Assembly: GCA_022764045.1 (NCBI GenBank)
Contig: JALERU010000010.1
Span: forward strand, 1-64,000
From: Clostridiales bacterium
Lineage (GTDB): Bacteria; Bacillota; Clostridia; Oscillospirales; Oscillospiraceae
Reading direction: 5' to 3'
Length of the DNA: 64,000 bases
The notes below the pieces were generated by a model. That model saw nothing but the letters and a program-made list of their open reading frames with translations, did not search any database and was not told where the DNA came from. Shown piece after piece: positions 18,079 through 27,344 of this stretch; the first letter of the stretch is position 1; each line of letters starts with the position of its first letter. Both the position numbers and the translations under genes were made by a program.

Positions 18079-20154
18079 TCAGCCCTCTTCCTGAATGGCC
18101 TTGGCGTCGTCGATGGCCTTCTGCTGGGCCATGGGGGGCGCCTCCTCATAGCGGACAAAGTGGAAGGAGAAGGTGCCGCGGCTCTGGGTGATGGAGCGCA
18201 GGTCGATGGCGTAAGAGGTCATCTCGGCCATGGGGACCTCGGCCTCCAGGATCTGGTTGCCGTCGTCGGTGGGGTTCATGCCCATGACGCGGCCGCGGCG
18301 CTTGTTCAGGTCGCCCATGACGTCGCCCAGGTAGCTGTCGGGGATGGTGACCTTCAGCTCGCCGATGGGCTCGAGAATGGTGGGGTTGGCGTTGGCAATG
18401 CCTTCCTTATAGGCCAACTGGGCGGCGGTCTTAAAGGCCATTTCGTTGGAGTCCACGGGGTGGTAGGAGCCGTCGTACAGGGTGGCCTTCAGGCCCACCA
18501 GGGGATAGCCGGCCAGCACGCCCTTGTTGGCGGCCTCCCGCAGGCCCTTTTCCACGGCGGGGAAGAAGTTCTTGGGCACGCTGCCGCCGAAGACTTCCTC
18601 GGCAAAGATCATGTCCTCAGACTCATACTGGGGCTCGAAGCGAACCCACACGTCGCCGAACTGGCCGGAGCCGCCGGTCTGCTTCTTGTGGCGGCCGTGG
18701 GCTTCCACCTTTTTCTTGATGGTCTCGCGGTAAGGCACGCGGGCGGGGCTGAGTTCCGCCTCCACGCCGAAGCGGCTCTTCAGGCGGGAGACCAGCACGT
18801 CCAGCTGCATGTCGCCGGCGCCGGAGAGGACCACCTGACGGGTCTCGGCGTTGTTCACCACGGAGAAGGAGGGGTCTTCCTCGTTCATCTTGGCCAGGCC
18901 CGCGGCCACCTTGTCGTCCTGGCCCCGGGTCTTGGGGGCGATGGCCTTGGAGTAGCAGGGCTCGGGGAAGGGGATGCCCTTCAGGGCGACCACCTTACGG
19001 CTGTCGCACAGGGTGTCGCCGGTCTTCACCTTGTCCATCTTGCCGATGGCGCCGATGTCGCCGCAGGAGAGCTCTTTAACTTCCTCGGCCTTCTTGCCCA
19101 CCATCTTATACAGGCGGCCCAGCTTTTCCGCTGCGCCGGTGCGGGCGTTGACCAGGGGCAGGTCGGAGGTGATGACGCCGGAGAGGACCTTAATCATCGA
19201 ATACTTGCCGTACTGATCGGAAATGGTCTTAAACACAAAGCCGGTGGGCACGCCGCCGGGGGAGACCACGAAGTCCTCGGTCTCGCCGTCCTGGGTGGTG
19301 GCCTTGTGATAGTTGCCCTCCATGGGATTGGGCAGCAGGTCCACGATGAAGTCCATGAGCATCAGGGAGCCCATGCAGTTGACGGCGGAGCCGAAGAGCA
19401 CGGGGAACATGGAAAGCTCCCGCACGCCCTGGCGCAGGCCGGTGATCATTTCGGAGTAGGTAAAGGCCTCGCCGCCGAAATACTTGTCCATCATTTCATC
19501 GGAGGTCTCGGCCACGGATTCCTTCAGGGCCTCGTTGAACTCGGCCACCACGTCGGCCTTGTCGGCGGGGATGTCCACTTCCACCCGCTTGTAGTTCTGC
19601 AGCTCGTAGGCGCGCTTGTTGAGCACGTCGATGAGGCCGGTGGTCTTCTTATCGGCGTCCCACATGGGAACCACCAGGGGAGCGATCTTGTTGCCATAGC
19701 GCTCACGCAGGGCGTTGAAGGTGGCGTTGTAATCGCTGTTTTCCTCGTCGGTTTTGGAGATATAGATAAACCGGGGCATGTTGCGCTCCTGGCAGTATTT
19801 CCAGACCTTTTCAAAGCCCACGGAAATGCCGTCCTTGGCGGAGCAGACGATGATGGCGGCGTCGGCGGCCCGGAGGGCCTCCATCACTTCGCCGGAGAAA
19901 TCAAAGGCGCCCGGGGTGTCCAGCAGGTTAATCTTGCAGCCCTTATACTCCAGGGGGGCAACGGCGGTGGAGATGGAAATCTGGCGGCGGATCTCTTCTG
20001 CGTCATAGTCGCAGACGGTGTTGCCGTCGGCGCTGTTGCCCATACGGTTGATGGCACCGGTCATAAACAGCAGGCTTTCAGCCAGGGCGGTTTTCCCGCT
20101 GCCGCTGTGGCCCACCAAACAGACGTTTCGAATGTTTTGCACGGAATAGCTCAT
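18079..20154 (-). CDS. Elongation factor G-like protein (EF-G paralogue)
   Basis: 691 aa with EF-G domain order; divergent GHSGSGKT P-loop; SKTD in place of NKxD; GGSGQFGDVWVRFEP. Confidence 0.9.
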   Translation of the reverse strand: MSYSVQNIRNVCLVGHSGSGKTALAESLLFMTGAINRMGNSADGNTVCDYDAEEIRRQISISTAVAPLEYKGCKINLLDTPGAFDFSGEVMEALRAADAAIIVCSAKDGISVGFEKVWKYCQERNMPRFIYISKTDEENSDYNATFNALRERYGNKIAPLVVPMWDADKKTTGLIDVLNKRAYELQNYKRVEVDIPADKADVVAEFNEALKESVAETSDEMMDKYFGGEAFTYSEMITGLRQGVRELSMFPVLFGSAVNCMGSLMLMDFIVDLLPNPMEGNYHKATTQDGETEDFVVSPGGVPTGFVFKTISDQYGKYSMIKVLSGVITSDLPLVNARTGAAEKLGRLYKMVGKKAEEVKELSCGDIGAIGKMDKVKTGDTLCDSRKVVALKGIPFPEPCYSKAIAPKTRGQDDKVAAGLAKMNEEDPSFSVVNNAETRQVVLSGAGDMQLDVLVSRLKSRFGVEAELSPARVPYRETIKKKVEAHGRHKKQTGGSGQFGDVWVRFEPQYESEDMIFAEEVFGGSVPKNFFPAVEKGLREAANKGVLAGYPLVGLKATLYDGSYHPVDSNEMAFKTAAQLAYKEGIANANPTILEPIGELKVTIPDSYLGDVMGDLNKRRGRVMGMNPTDDGNQILEAEVPMAEMTSYAIDLRSITQSRGTFSFHFVRYEEAPPMAQQKAIDDAKAIQEEG

Positions 20155-20322
20155 AGCAATGTTCTCTCCTTAATTCAAGTAGGACAGGAGGGAAAGCCCC
20201 TCCCGTGCCCAAACGGAGTCACGAACTCCATGGTCATGGAATTAGTATACAACAAGAGTGGGGGCATTGACAACACAAAAAATGAAAATCTACGAAAAAA
20301 TTTGTAAAAATCGGCGAAAAAC

Positions 20323-21159
20323 TCAGCCGCCTCCCTCTGGGTCTCCGGAGAGGGCCTCCTCCCGGAGCTCTCCAGTGGACTGGGAGACCGCGAAACGGGC
20401 TACGGCCTGGCCGTCCTCGTCCTTGCCCAGGAAGACCCACTCGTCCCCATCAAGGCCCTGGGAGGACAGGGTCAGGGAGCGCTCCTGACGGGCCAGGTGG
20501 TCAGAGACCAGGGCCTGGGCCTCCTCCTCTGTGACCAGCCCGGCGCTGGCGTCGGATGGAGGAGGCGCGCTGCCGCTGCTGCCGCCCTCCGAGGGCGGGC
20601 TGCTGGGGACGGCGGAGGGAGGATCGGCGGGGGAGGGATCGGATTTGTTTTCGGGGCGGGGGCTGCTCTCGGCCTGGTCTTCGGTTTGGTTCTCGGGCTG
20701 AGCCGGGGCCTGGTTTTCCCGCTGGGTTTCCCGGTCTTCCTCAGACTGCCCGGCTGACCAAGAGGGGGCCTCCATGGACTCGTCGGCGGCGCTTCCGGCC
20801 TGTCCGCCGGGCAGGGCGATGCGGACCAGGGCCACCGTCAGCAGGACTGCCGCCGCTGCAACACAGGTCCCCCTGAGGAGCGAGCGGCGGCCTTTGGGGC
20901 TGGGAACAGGGACCTGGGATTGGGGTGGCTGCTGGGGAATCCGGTTCCAGTTCTCCTGGGCCAGACGCTGCCCCAGGGCGGGAGGGACCTCTTCCAAATT
21001 TTCCGACAAGAGCCCTTCCAGGGCTTGCAGCTCCCCGGCCAGGGCCCGGCAGCGGGGGCAGTGGGTCAGGTGGGTCTCCAGCCTGGCGGTTTCCGCTTCC
21101 GTCAGCTCTCCGTCCAAACGGGCGCTGAGGAGAAGCTCAAATTCTTCACAAGGGTTCAT
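20323..21159 (-). CDS. Anti-sigma factor with N-terminal zinc finger, single TM and Pro/Ser/Glu-rich linker
   Basis: HLTHCPRCRALAGEL zinc-finger motif; ATGA overlap with the upstream sigma gene. Confidence 0.8.
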   Translation of the reverse strand: MNPCEEFELLLSARLDGELTEAETARLETHLTHCPRCRALAGELQALEGLLSENLEEVPPALGQRLAQENWNRIPQQPPQSQVPVPSPKGRRSLLRGTCVAAAAVLLTVALVRIALPGGQAGSAADESMEAPSWSAGQSEEDRETQRENQAPAQPENQTEDQAESSPRPENKSDPSPADPPSAVPSSPPSEGGSSGSAPPPSDASAGLVTEEEAQALVSDHLARQERSLTLSSQGLDGDEWVFLGKDEDGQAVARFAVSQSTGELREEALSGDPEGGG

Positions 21160-21770
21160 TCCGGGTCCCCTCCTTTCCCTTCTGCTTGATTAGACGAAAT
21201 TCTGCCGCGAAAGTTCTCGTGTTCCAAAAGAAGTTCTCGCAGACTCTTCCGGGCCCGGAACAGCCGGGAGCGGACGGTGCCCTCCTCCAGATCCAGGGCC
21301 AGGGCCAGCTCCTGGTAGCTCAGCCCCTCCACCTCCCGCAGCAGGAGGATCTCCCGGAGGGGTGGGGGAAGGGCCTCCAGGGCCTGCCACAGGACCTGCC
21401 GGTCCTCCCGAAGGGCGGAGCGGTCCTCGGGTGAGGGGCCCGGATGGGGGAGGGGGGACAGGCCGGGGTCCTCCAAAGACAGGTTCCTGGGCCGGCGGCT
21501 CTGTTTGCGGAGAAAGTCGACGGCGGCGTTGAAGGTCAGGCGGTAGAGCCAGGAGGAGAAAGCCGCCTTCCCCTGGAAATTGGGCAGCCCCTGCCAGGCC
21601 TTGAGAAAGGCGGTTTGGGTGATCTCCTCGGCATCGTGGTGGTTGCCGGTCTGGCCCAGGGCCAGGTTGTATACCATTTTCTGGTGGCGCTCCACCAGAC
21701 GGGCAAAGGCCTCCCCGTCTCCCTGCTGGGCCAGGGAGACAAGCCTGCGGTCATCCATTGTCGTTTCCAT
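21156..21770 (-). CDS. ECF-type RNA polymerase sigma factor
   Basis: HQKMVYNLALGQTGNHHDAEEITQTAFLKAWQGL; region 4 LREILLLREVEGLSYQELALALDLEEGTVRSRLFRARKSLRE. Confidence 0.94.
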   Translation of the reverse strand: METTMDDRRLVSLAQQGDGEAFARLVERHQKMVYNLALGQTGNHHDAEEITQTAFLKAWQGLPNFQGKAAFSSWLYRLTFNAAVDFLRKQSRRPRNLSLEDPGLSPLPHPGPSPEDRSALREDRQVLWQALEALPPPLREILLLREVEGLSYQELALALDLEEGTVRSRLFRARKSLRELLLEHENFRGRISSNQAEGKGGDPE

Positions 21771-22749
21771 CGCGCAACTCCCGCTTGATGCCCGCAGTGA
21801 CCCGGTACACGTCCTCCAGGGTGGTAATCTTGGAGATCTCTCCCTTCCAGTACCCGGCGTAGGGGACCCCCTTCAGGTACCAGGCGTAGTGCTTCCGGGC
21901 CTCCAGGCAGGCGATCTTTTCGCTCTTGTACTGGGCGGCCAGCTCAAACTGCCGCACGGCGGTGTCACACCGCTGGGCCAAGGGGGGCAGGGGAGGGATT
22001 GGGCGGCCCGCGATGGCCGCCTGGGCCTGCTGGAAGATCCAGGGGTTGCCAAAGACCCCTCGGGCGATCATCACCCCGTCGGCCCCGGTGTACCGGAGAA
22101 TCCGCTCGGCGTCTTGGCCGGAGAACACATCCCCGTTGGCGATGACGGGGATGGAGAGGGCCTGCTTCACCTGGCGGATATAGTCCCAGTTGGCGGTGCC
22201 GGAATACATCTGCACCTTGGTGCGCCCGTGGAGGGTGATGGCGGCCACCCCCACCTCCTCCAGACGTTTGGCCAGCTCCAGGCAGACGATGTTTCCCTTG
22301 TCCCAGCCCAGGCGCATTTTCACGGTGACCGGGGTGTCCTTGGCCCCCTTGATTACGGCCTCGGCCACTTGGCAGGCCTTGTCCAGGTCCTTCAGCAGGC
22401 CGGAGCCGTCGCCGTTGTTGGCCACCTTGGGCACGGGGCAGCCCATGTTGATGTCGATGATGTCCGGGTGGGCCACCTCCCGGATGATGGCGGCCCCCTC
22501 CTCCATGCAGGACAGGTCGCTGCCGAAGATCTGGACCCCCGCTGGGTGCTCGTCCTCCCCCAACTGCATCAAGGGCAGGGTCTTCTTGTCTTGGTAGCAC
22601 AGGGCCTTGGCGCTGACCATTTCGGTGAGGGTGTAGCCCGCCCCCAACTCCCGGCAAATGGTACGGAAGGCCAGGTCGGTCACCCCCGCCATGGGGGCCA
22701 GCACCAGCTTGGAGGGGATATTGACAGAACCGATCCGCAAAGGGATCAC
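21751..22749 (-). CDS. dusB: tRNA-dihydrouridine synthase
   Basis: LAPMAGVTDLAFR, DINMGCPVPKV, VTVKMRLGWD, LHGRTKVQMYSGTANWDYI. Confidence 0.93.
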   Translation of the reverse strand: MIPLRIGSVNIPSKLVLAPMAGVTDLAFRTICRELGAGYTLTEMVSAKALCYQDKKTLPLMQLGEDEHPAGVQIFGSDLSCMEEGAAIIREVAHPDIIDINMGCPVPKVANNGDGSGLLKDLDKACQVAEAVIKGAKDTPVTVKMRLGWDKGNIVCLELAKRLEEVGVAAITLHGRTKVQMYSGTANWDYIRQVKQALSIPVIANGDVFSGQDAERILRYTGADGVMIARGVFGNPWIFQQAQAAIAGRPIPPLPPLAQRCDTAVRQFELAAQYKSEKIACLEARKHYAWYLKGVPYAGYWKGEISKITTLEDVYRVTAGIKRELRDGNDNG

Positions 22750-22865
22750 CTCGTTTCTCAGTGTAAAGTAAACCTTATTCTACCATAAAAGCACGGCCTC
22801 TGACAATCCCCGGGAATCTCCCCAAAGCTGTTGTCATTCATGTACCTTTCCGCGCCTGCGGTTTT

Positions 22866-23050
22866 TGGAGAAGGGGAAGCCTACGTGCTTTGCTGCGTTG
22901 AGGTTTTTGCTACGGTATTTTTCTAAATGGGCGTACAGGGCTTGCCAATCGCCTTCCCCTGGGGGGGAAGGTGGGCCGGCCCTTCGGGCCGGGTCGGATG
23001 AGGGCGAGCGTTGAGGATTCCACGGCGTGGGTAAGAGACGCACCCACCCC
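22866..23050 (-). repeat. Dispersed intergenic repeat, unit E (truncated)
   Basis: GGGGAAGCCTACGTGC...GCTACGG...GGGCTTGCCAATCGCCTTCCCCTGGGGGGGAAGG...GGGTCGGATGAGGGCGAGCGTTGAGGATTCCACGGCGTGG. Confidence 0.8.
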
Positions 23051-23183
23051 CGCCCAAGCCGGCGACTAGAGAAGGCTGCTCCGCAAAAACAGAAGGGAAA
23101 GCAGATAGAAAACCTGCTGAAAGCATGGTATACTTACCCTAAGCAACCAAACAGCAAATCCAGATTTGATGGAGGAATGTAAA

Positions 23184-23516
23184 ATGGCGATTACAGTGAA
23201 TATCTACTACACCGGTGCAAATGGAACTGCCAAAAAATTCGCGGAAGAAATGATTACAAGTGGGGTTGTTCGTGACATTCGCGCAGAAGAGGGAAACCTC
23301 AGATATGAATACTTTTTTCCCATGGATCATACAGAAACCGTGCTTTTAATTGATAGCTGGAAGGATCAACATGCAATAGACCTTCACCATGCTTCCCCCA
23401 TGATGGCAAAAATCAAGGAGCTTCGGGAGAAATATGACCTACATATGAAAGTGGAACGATATGTGTCTGACGAAGATGGAATCCCTTCCACAGATAGAGC
23501 GTTTATTAAGGAATAA
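23184..23516 (+). CDS. Antibiotic biosynthesis monooxygenase (ABM) domain protein
   Basis: YYTGANGTAKKFAEEM...EEGNLRYEYFFPMDHTETVLLIDSWKDQHAIDLHHASPMM; GGAGG RBS supports the ATG at 23184. Confidence 0.82.
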   Translation: MAITVNIYYTGANGTAKKFAEEMITSGVVRDIRAEEGNLRYEYFFPMDHTETVLLIDSWKDQHAIDLHHASPMMAKIKELREKYDLHMKVERYVSDEDGIPSTDRAFIKE

Positions 23517-23656
23517 GTCCGCACCTTCCGGTGTGTCGGGAAAAGAGCAATCCCACCCCGCCTCGGCAGGGGGAAAACCGGCAGTCTTCCGATTGCAAAG
23601 CCGGAAATTTATGCTATCATGAACACAGAAAACCAATGGGGAAGGATGGAAGCAAG

Positions 23657-24991
23657 ATGACAGAACGCAACCCAAAGGGCCGGGCTGGGCGGCATCCCCT
23701 CCAAGCCTTTTTCCGGGGGCTGTACGCGGAGATGGCCTTCAGCGGAGAGAGCCTGCGGCTGAACGGGCAGGGCCTCTGCTTCGGCCTTTTGGTGGGCCTG
23801 GTGGTGGGGGCCTTGGGGGGCCTCATGGCCCGGCTGCTGGACGTGGCGGCGGCCTTTCGGGATAGCGTCTCTTGGTCCATCTTCCTGCTCCCCCTGGCGG
23901 GGCTGCTGGTGGTGTGGATCTACCGCCGGGGCGGCATCAAGACCGCCGGGGGCACCGACCTCATCGTCCAGGCCGCCCGGGGGGAGCAGCCGGTCTCCCG
24001 GCTCCTGGCCCCGGTGATCTTCGCGGCCACCCTGCTGACCCATTTCTTCGGGGGCTCCGCCGGCCGGGAGGGAGCCGCCCTCCAGCTGGGGGGCTCCCTG
24101 GCTGAGCTGGTGCGCAAGGGGGTGAGAATGGGGGAGGAGTTTCAGGACCTGGCCATCATGTGCGGCATGAGCGCCGGATTCTCCGCCGTCTTCGGCAGCC
24201 AGATCGCCGCCGCCATCTTCGCCCTGGAGATCTCCTGTGTGGGGATTCTGCCTCTGGGGGGCCTGTTCCCCTGCGTGGTGGCCTCCATCACCGCCGGCAC
24301 CGTGGCCCGGGCCATGGGCCTGCGGGCGGTGACCTTTTATCTCACCGCCTCCACCCCCAACGCCCTTTTCTATGGCCGGGTGCTGGTCCTCTCCATCGCC
24401 TGCGGCCTGCTGAGTATTTTGGTGTGCTACACCTTTTCCGGGGTGCGGGCGGGGCTGGAGCGGCTCTTTCCCAACCCCTACCTCAGGGTGGTGGTGGGCA
24501 GCGCCGGGGTGGTCCTGCTCACCCTGGCCCTGGGCACCCGGATCTATCTGGGTACCGGCACGGCCCTCATCCAGCGGGCCATCGACCAGGGAACCGCCGG
24601 GCCGGGGGACTTCGCCCTAAAACTTCTCCTCACCGCCCTCACCCTGGGAGCGGGGCTGAAGGGGGGAGAGATCGTTCCCTCCTTCGCCATTGGGGCCACC
24701 TTTGGCTGCGCGGTGGGGCCTGTGCTGGGGCTCAGCCCCTCCTATTCCGCCGCCATCGGCATGGTGGCCCTCTTCTGCGGGGTGACCAACTGCCCCCTCA
24801 CCGCCCTGGTGCTGGGCTTTGAGGTCTTCTTCTTCTGTAATCCCGGGGGCTTTCTCATGGCGGTGGCCGCCAGCTTCCTGGTCTCGGGCTACAGCGGCCT
24901 GTATGCTAAGCAGAAATTCGCTTTCTCCAAAACCGCCAGCCCCCAGGGCCTGGCCCATGAGGACCGCCAACGGCGAGGCGGCCCCCAGTGA
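23657..24991 (+). CDS. ClC-family anion channel/transporter
   Basis: GGSAGREGAALQLGGSLAE, GMSAGFSAVFGSQIAAAIFALEI, LGAGLKGGEIVPSFAIGATFG; about 10-11 hydrophobic segments. Confidence 0.88.
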   Translation: MTERNPKGRAGRHPLQAFFRGLYAEMAFSGESLRLNGQGLCFGLLVGLVVGALGGLMARLLDVAAAFRDSVSWSIFLLPLAGLLVVWIYRRGGIKTAGGTDLIVQAARGEQPVSRLLAPVIFAATLLTHFFGGSAGREGAALQLGGSLAELVRKGVRMGEEFQDLAIMCGMSAGFSAVFGSQIAAAIFALEISCVGILPLGGLFPCVVASITAGTVARAMGLRAVTFYLTASTPNALFYGRVLVLSIACGLLSILVCYTFSGVRAGLERLFPNPYLRVVVGSAGVVLLTLALGTRIYLGTGTALIQRAIDQGTAGPGDFALKLLLTALTLGAGLKGGEIVPSFAIGATFGCAVGPVLGLSPSYSAAIGMVALFCGVTNCPLTALVLGFEVFFFCNPGGFLMAVAASFLVSGYSGLYAKQKFAFSKTASPQGLAHEDRQRRGGPQ

Positions 24992-25082
24992 GGGGAGAAA
25001 ATCTCTTCTTGCTTTTGGGCCCGGCTGTGATAAAATGGGAAAAGAACCCATCACCCAAGAGAATGAGAAAGGAGTGTCCCCC

Positions 25083-26192
25083 ATGAAAAAAATCCTGTCC
25101 CTGGTTTTGACCCTCTCTCTGGCGCTCAGTCTGTGCGCCCCCGCCATGGCTGCCCAAGACAGCATGGAAAACTTCCAGAAGGTCAACACCTACAGCAACC
25201 AGTTCCGCGACCTCCAGTCCGGTTACTGGGCCACCCCTGTGGTGAAGCTCTGCTATGAGTACGGCTTCATGTACGGCGACAGCCCCAGCAGCTTTAACCC
25301 CCAGGGCAACCTCACCGTCGCCGAGGCCATCGTCATGGCCGACCGCATCCATGAGATCTACACCACCGGCCAGAGCACCCTCACCAACGGAGAACCCTGG
25401 TACCAGACCTATGTGGATTACGCCCTGGAACAGGGCATCGTGGCCCCGGGGGACTTTACCGACTATACCGCCCAGGTTACCCGGGCCCAGATGGCATACA
25501 TTTTCTGCAACGCCCTGCCCGCCTCCGCCCTGCCCGGCATCAACAAGATCACCTCCCTGCCCGATGTAAACAGCGGCACCCCCTACGCCCGGGAGATTAT
25601 GACCCTCTACACTGCAGGCGTCCTCACCGGCAACGACGTCTACGGCAGTTTCTCCCCCAACAACAAGATCATCCGCGCCGAGGCCGCCGCCATCCTGGCC
25701 CGGGTGGCCCTGCCCGCCCAGCGGCAGACGGTGACCCTGATGAAGTCGGTCCAGTGGGGCAGCGGCGTGGTGGTCACCGTGCCCCAGACCGCCGAGGCTG
25801 ACAACAGCAGCGGCGCGGAGACCCTGCTCTCTGTCCGGGACCGGGCAGGGGCCATTCGAGCCACCGATTATAACAGCGCCTATCAGGGGATCAGCATCAC
25901 CGCCCTGCCCCTGAGCATGATGAACGACCTGCTGTCTCAGGGCTTTGCCTCCACGGGCATGAACCTGGTGGGAGCCAAGTCCGCCAAGGTGTCCTTCGGG
26001 GCCATTCAGGCCTACCGGACCACCGGCACCCTCTCCAGCGACCAGGGCAGCGCCGACTGCGTGGTCTTCACCTATATCTCCGGCAGCACCCTGCAAATGA
26101 TCGCCCTGCTGGCCTATGACAACGACGCCGTCCTCCAGACCATGGCCAACAACCTGAAGGTGTCCGGCTGCACGGCCACACCCAAGCTGTAA
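25083..26192 (+). CDS. Secreted S-layer homology (SLH) domain protein
   Basis: Signal peptide MKKILSLVLTLSLALSLCAPAMAA; SLH-like YWATPVVKLCYEYGFMYGDSPSSFNPQGNLTVAEAIVMADRI and ITSLPDVNSGTPYAREIMTLYTAGVLTGNDVYGSFSPNNKIIRAEAAAILARV. Confidence 0.88.
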   Translation: MKKILSLVLTLSLALSLCAPAMAAQDSMENFQKVNTYSNQFRDLQSGYWATPVVKLCYEYGFMYGDSPSSFNPQGNLTVAEAIVMADRIHEIYTTGQSTLTNGEPWYQTYVDYALEQGIVAPGDFTDYTAQVTRAQMAYIFCNALPASALPGINKITSLPDVNSGTPYAREIMTLYTAGVLTGNDVYGSFSPNNKIIRAEAAAILARVALPAQRQTVTLMKSVQWGSGVVVTVPQTAEADNSSGAETLLSVRDRAGAIRATDYNSAYQGISITALPLSMMNDLLSQGFASTGMNLVGAKSAKVSFGAIQAYRTTGTLSSDQGSADCVVFTYISGSTLQMIALLAYDNDAVLQTMANNLKVSGCTATPKL

Positions 26193-26251
26193 CGGAGCCA
26201 TCGAAACACCCTTACGTGAAACGGCCCCCCGGGAACTTTTTTCCGGGGGGC

Positions 26252-26307
26252 TTGACAAATCAATTTACCTTGTATTACAATGTACCTATACCTTGTGAGG
26301 CAAGGTA
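26252..26307 (+). promoter_or_regulatory. Promoter overlapped by PadR-type palindromic operators
   Basis: TTGACA 26252-26257, TACAAT 26276-26281; TACCTTGTA-T-TACAATGTA 26266-26284; TACCTTG-TGAGG-CAAGGTA 26289-26307. Confidence 0.65.
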
Positions 26308-26325
26308 GTGAAAGGAGAGGACGCC

Positions 26326-26661
26326 ATGCTGCCCTCGCAAATGCTGAAGGGGATTCTCCAGGGGAGCGTGCTGGCCATTATCGGCCAGAAGGAGACCTAT
26401 GGCTATGAGATCGTCCAGGCCCTGACGGGCTATGGCTTTGGGACCATTTCCGAGGGGACGGTTTACCCCCTTCTTCTGCGCCTGGAAAAGAGCGGGCTGA
26501 TTTCCGCCCGGTATATGGATTCCGGCCTGGGGCCCAGGCGAAAATACTACACCCTCACAGACCAGGGCCGGAGGGAGCTGGCGGCCTTTTGGACCAGCTT
26601 CCAGGCCATGACCGCCGCTGTCATGCGGCTGCCGGGATATCCGGAGAAGGAGGAACCATGA
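26326..26661 (+). CDS. PadR-family transcriptional regulator
   Basis: MLKGILQGSVLAIIGQKETYGYEIVQAL...ISEGTVYPLLLRLEKSGLISARY. Confidence 0.94.
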   Translation: MLPSQMLKGILQGSVLAIIGQKETYGYEIVQALTGYGFGTISEGTVYPLLLRLEKSGLISARYMDSGLGPRRKYYTLTDQGRRELAAFWTSFQAMTAAVMRLPGYPEKEEP

Positions 26662-27335
26662 AAAACAAAGCTGCAAAGGCCCTTTTGCGGGAGAACAATG
26701 ACCGGGAGAAAGCCCTCTCTCCCGCCGGTCAGAAGGAGATGACCGACGTGGTGGTCTACCTCCGGGGCCAGGACCTGAGCCTGCTCCAGCAGGAGGAGGT
26801 CCGCCGGGATCTCATCGCCATGGCCCTGGCGGGGGAGGCCCGGGGGGAGACCGTGGCCCAGGTGGTGGGGGAGGACTACCGGTTCTTCTGCGACGAGATT
26901 GTGGACGCCCTGCCCCGCCGGTCCCCGGCGTCCCGGGTGCTGGCTGCCGTCGATGACGTGCTCCCGGCTCTGAGCATCCTCTTGGGGATTTGGGTGGTCA
27001 AAAAAGTGGTGGAAGCGGGGCTAAACGGAGAGAGCCTGTGGCGGCTCACCCTCACCCTGGGAGAGGCTGCCTCCATAGGGATCATGTTAGCGGCGGCGGT
27101 GGGGATGGTCGCTTACACCTGCCAGACCGCCTTGGAGCGGCCAGACCCCGCCGCCAGCCGGGGGAAAAAGTGTCTCCTGGCCTGGATTTTTTGGGTGGTC
27201 CTGCTGGCGGCGGTGCTCCTCCCCAGCCTGCTGCTCACAAGCCCACTGTGTGGCATCCAGCTTCCCGTGGCGGTGGTCATCGCCCTGGCGCCCCTGGCGG
27301 TCAGCGGGTTGCTGTCCCAGCGACAGGACCTGTAA
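26658..27335 (+). CDS. Membrane protein coupled to PadR (DUF1048-like)
   Basis: ATGA overlap with padR-like gene; several C-terminal TM segments. Confidence 0.7.
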   Translation: MKNKAAKALLRENNDREKALSPAGQKEMTDVVVYLRGQDLSLLQQEEVRRDLIAMALAGEARGETVAQVVGEDYRFFCDEIVDALPRRSPASRVLAAVDDVLPALSILLGIWVVKKVVEAGLNGESLWRLTLTLGEAASIGIMLAAAVGMVAYTCQTALERPDPAASRGKKCLLAWIFWVVLLAAVLLPSLLLTSPLCGIQLPVAVVIALAPLAVSGLLSQRQDL

Positions 27336-27344
27336 CCAAGGCCT

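Noticed and set aside
18160-20307. 715 aa plus-strand ORF opposite the EF-G-like gene
   Set aside because: Antisense artefact with Gly/His/Val/Leu-rich composition and no domain signature
23520-23656. Fluoride riboswitch upstream of the ClC gene
   Set aside because: The conserved motif sequence was not found by eye; needs cmsearch to exclude formally
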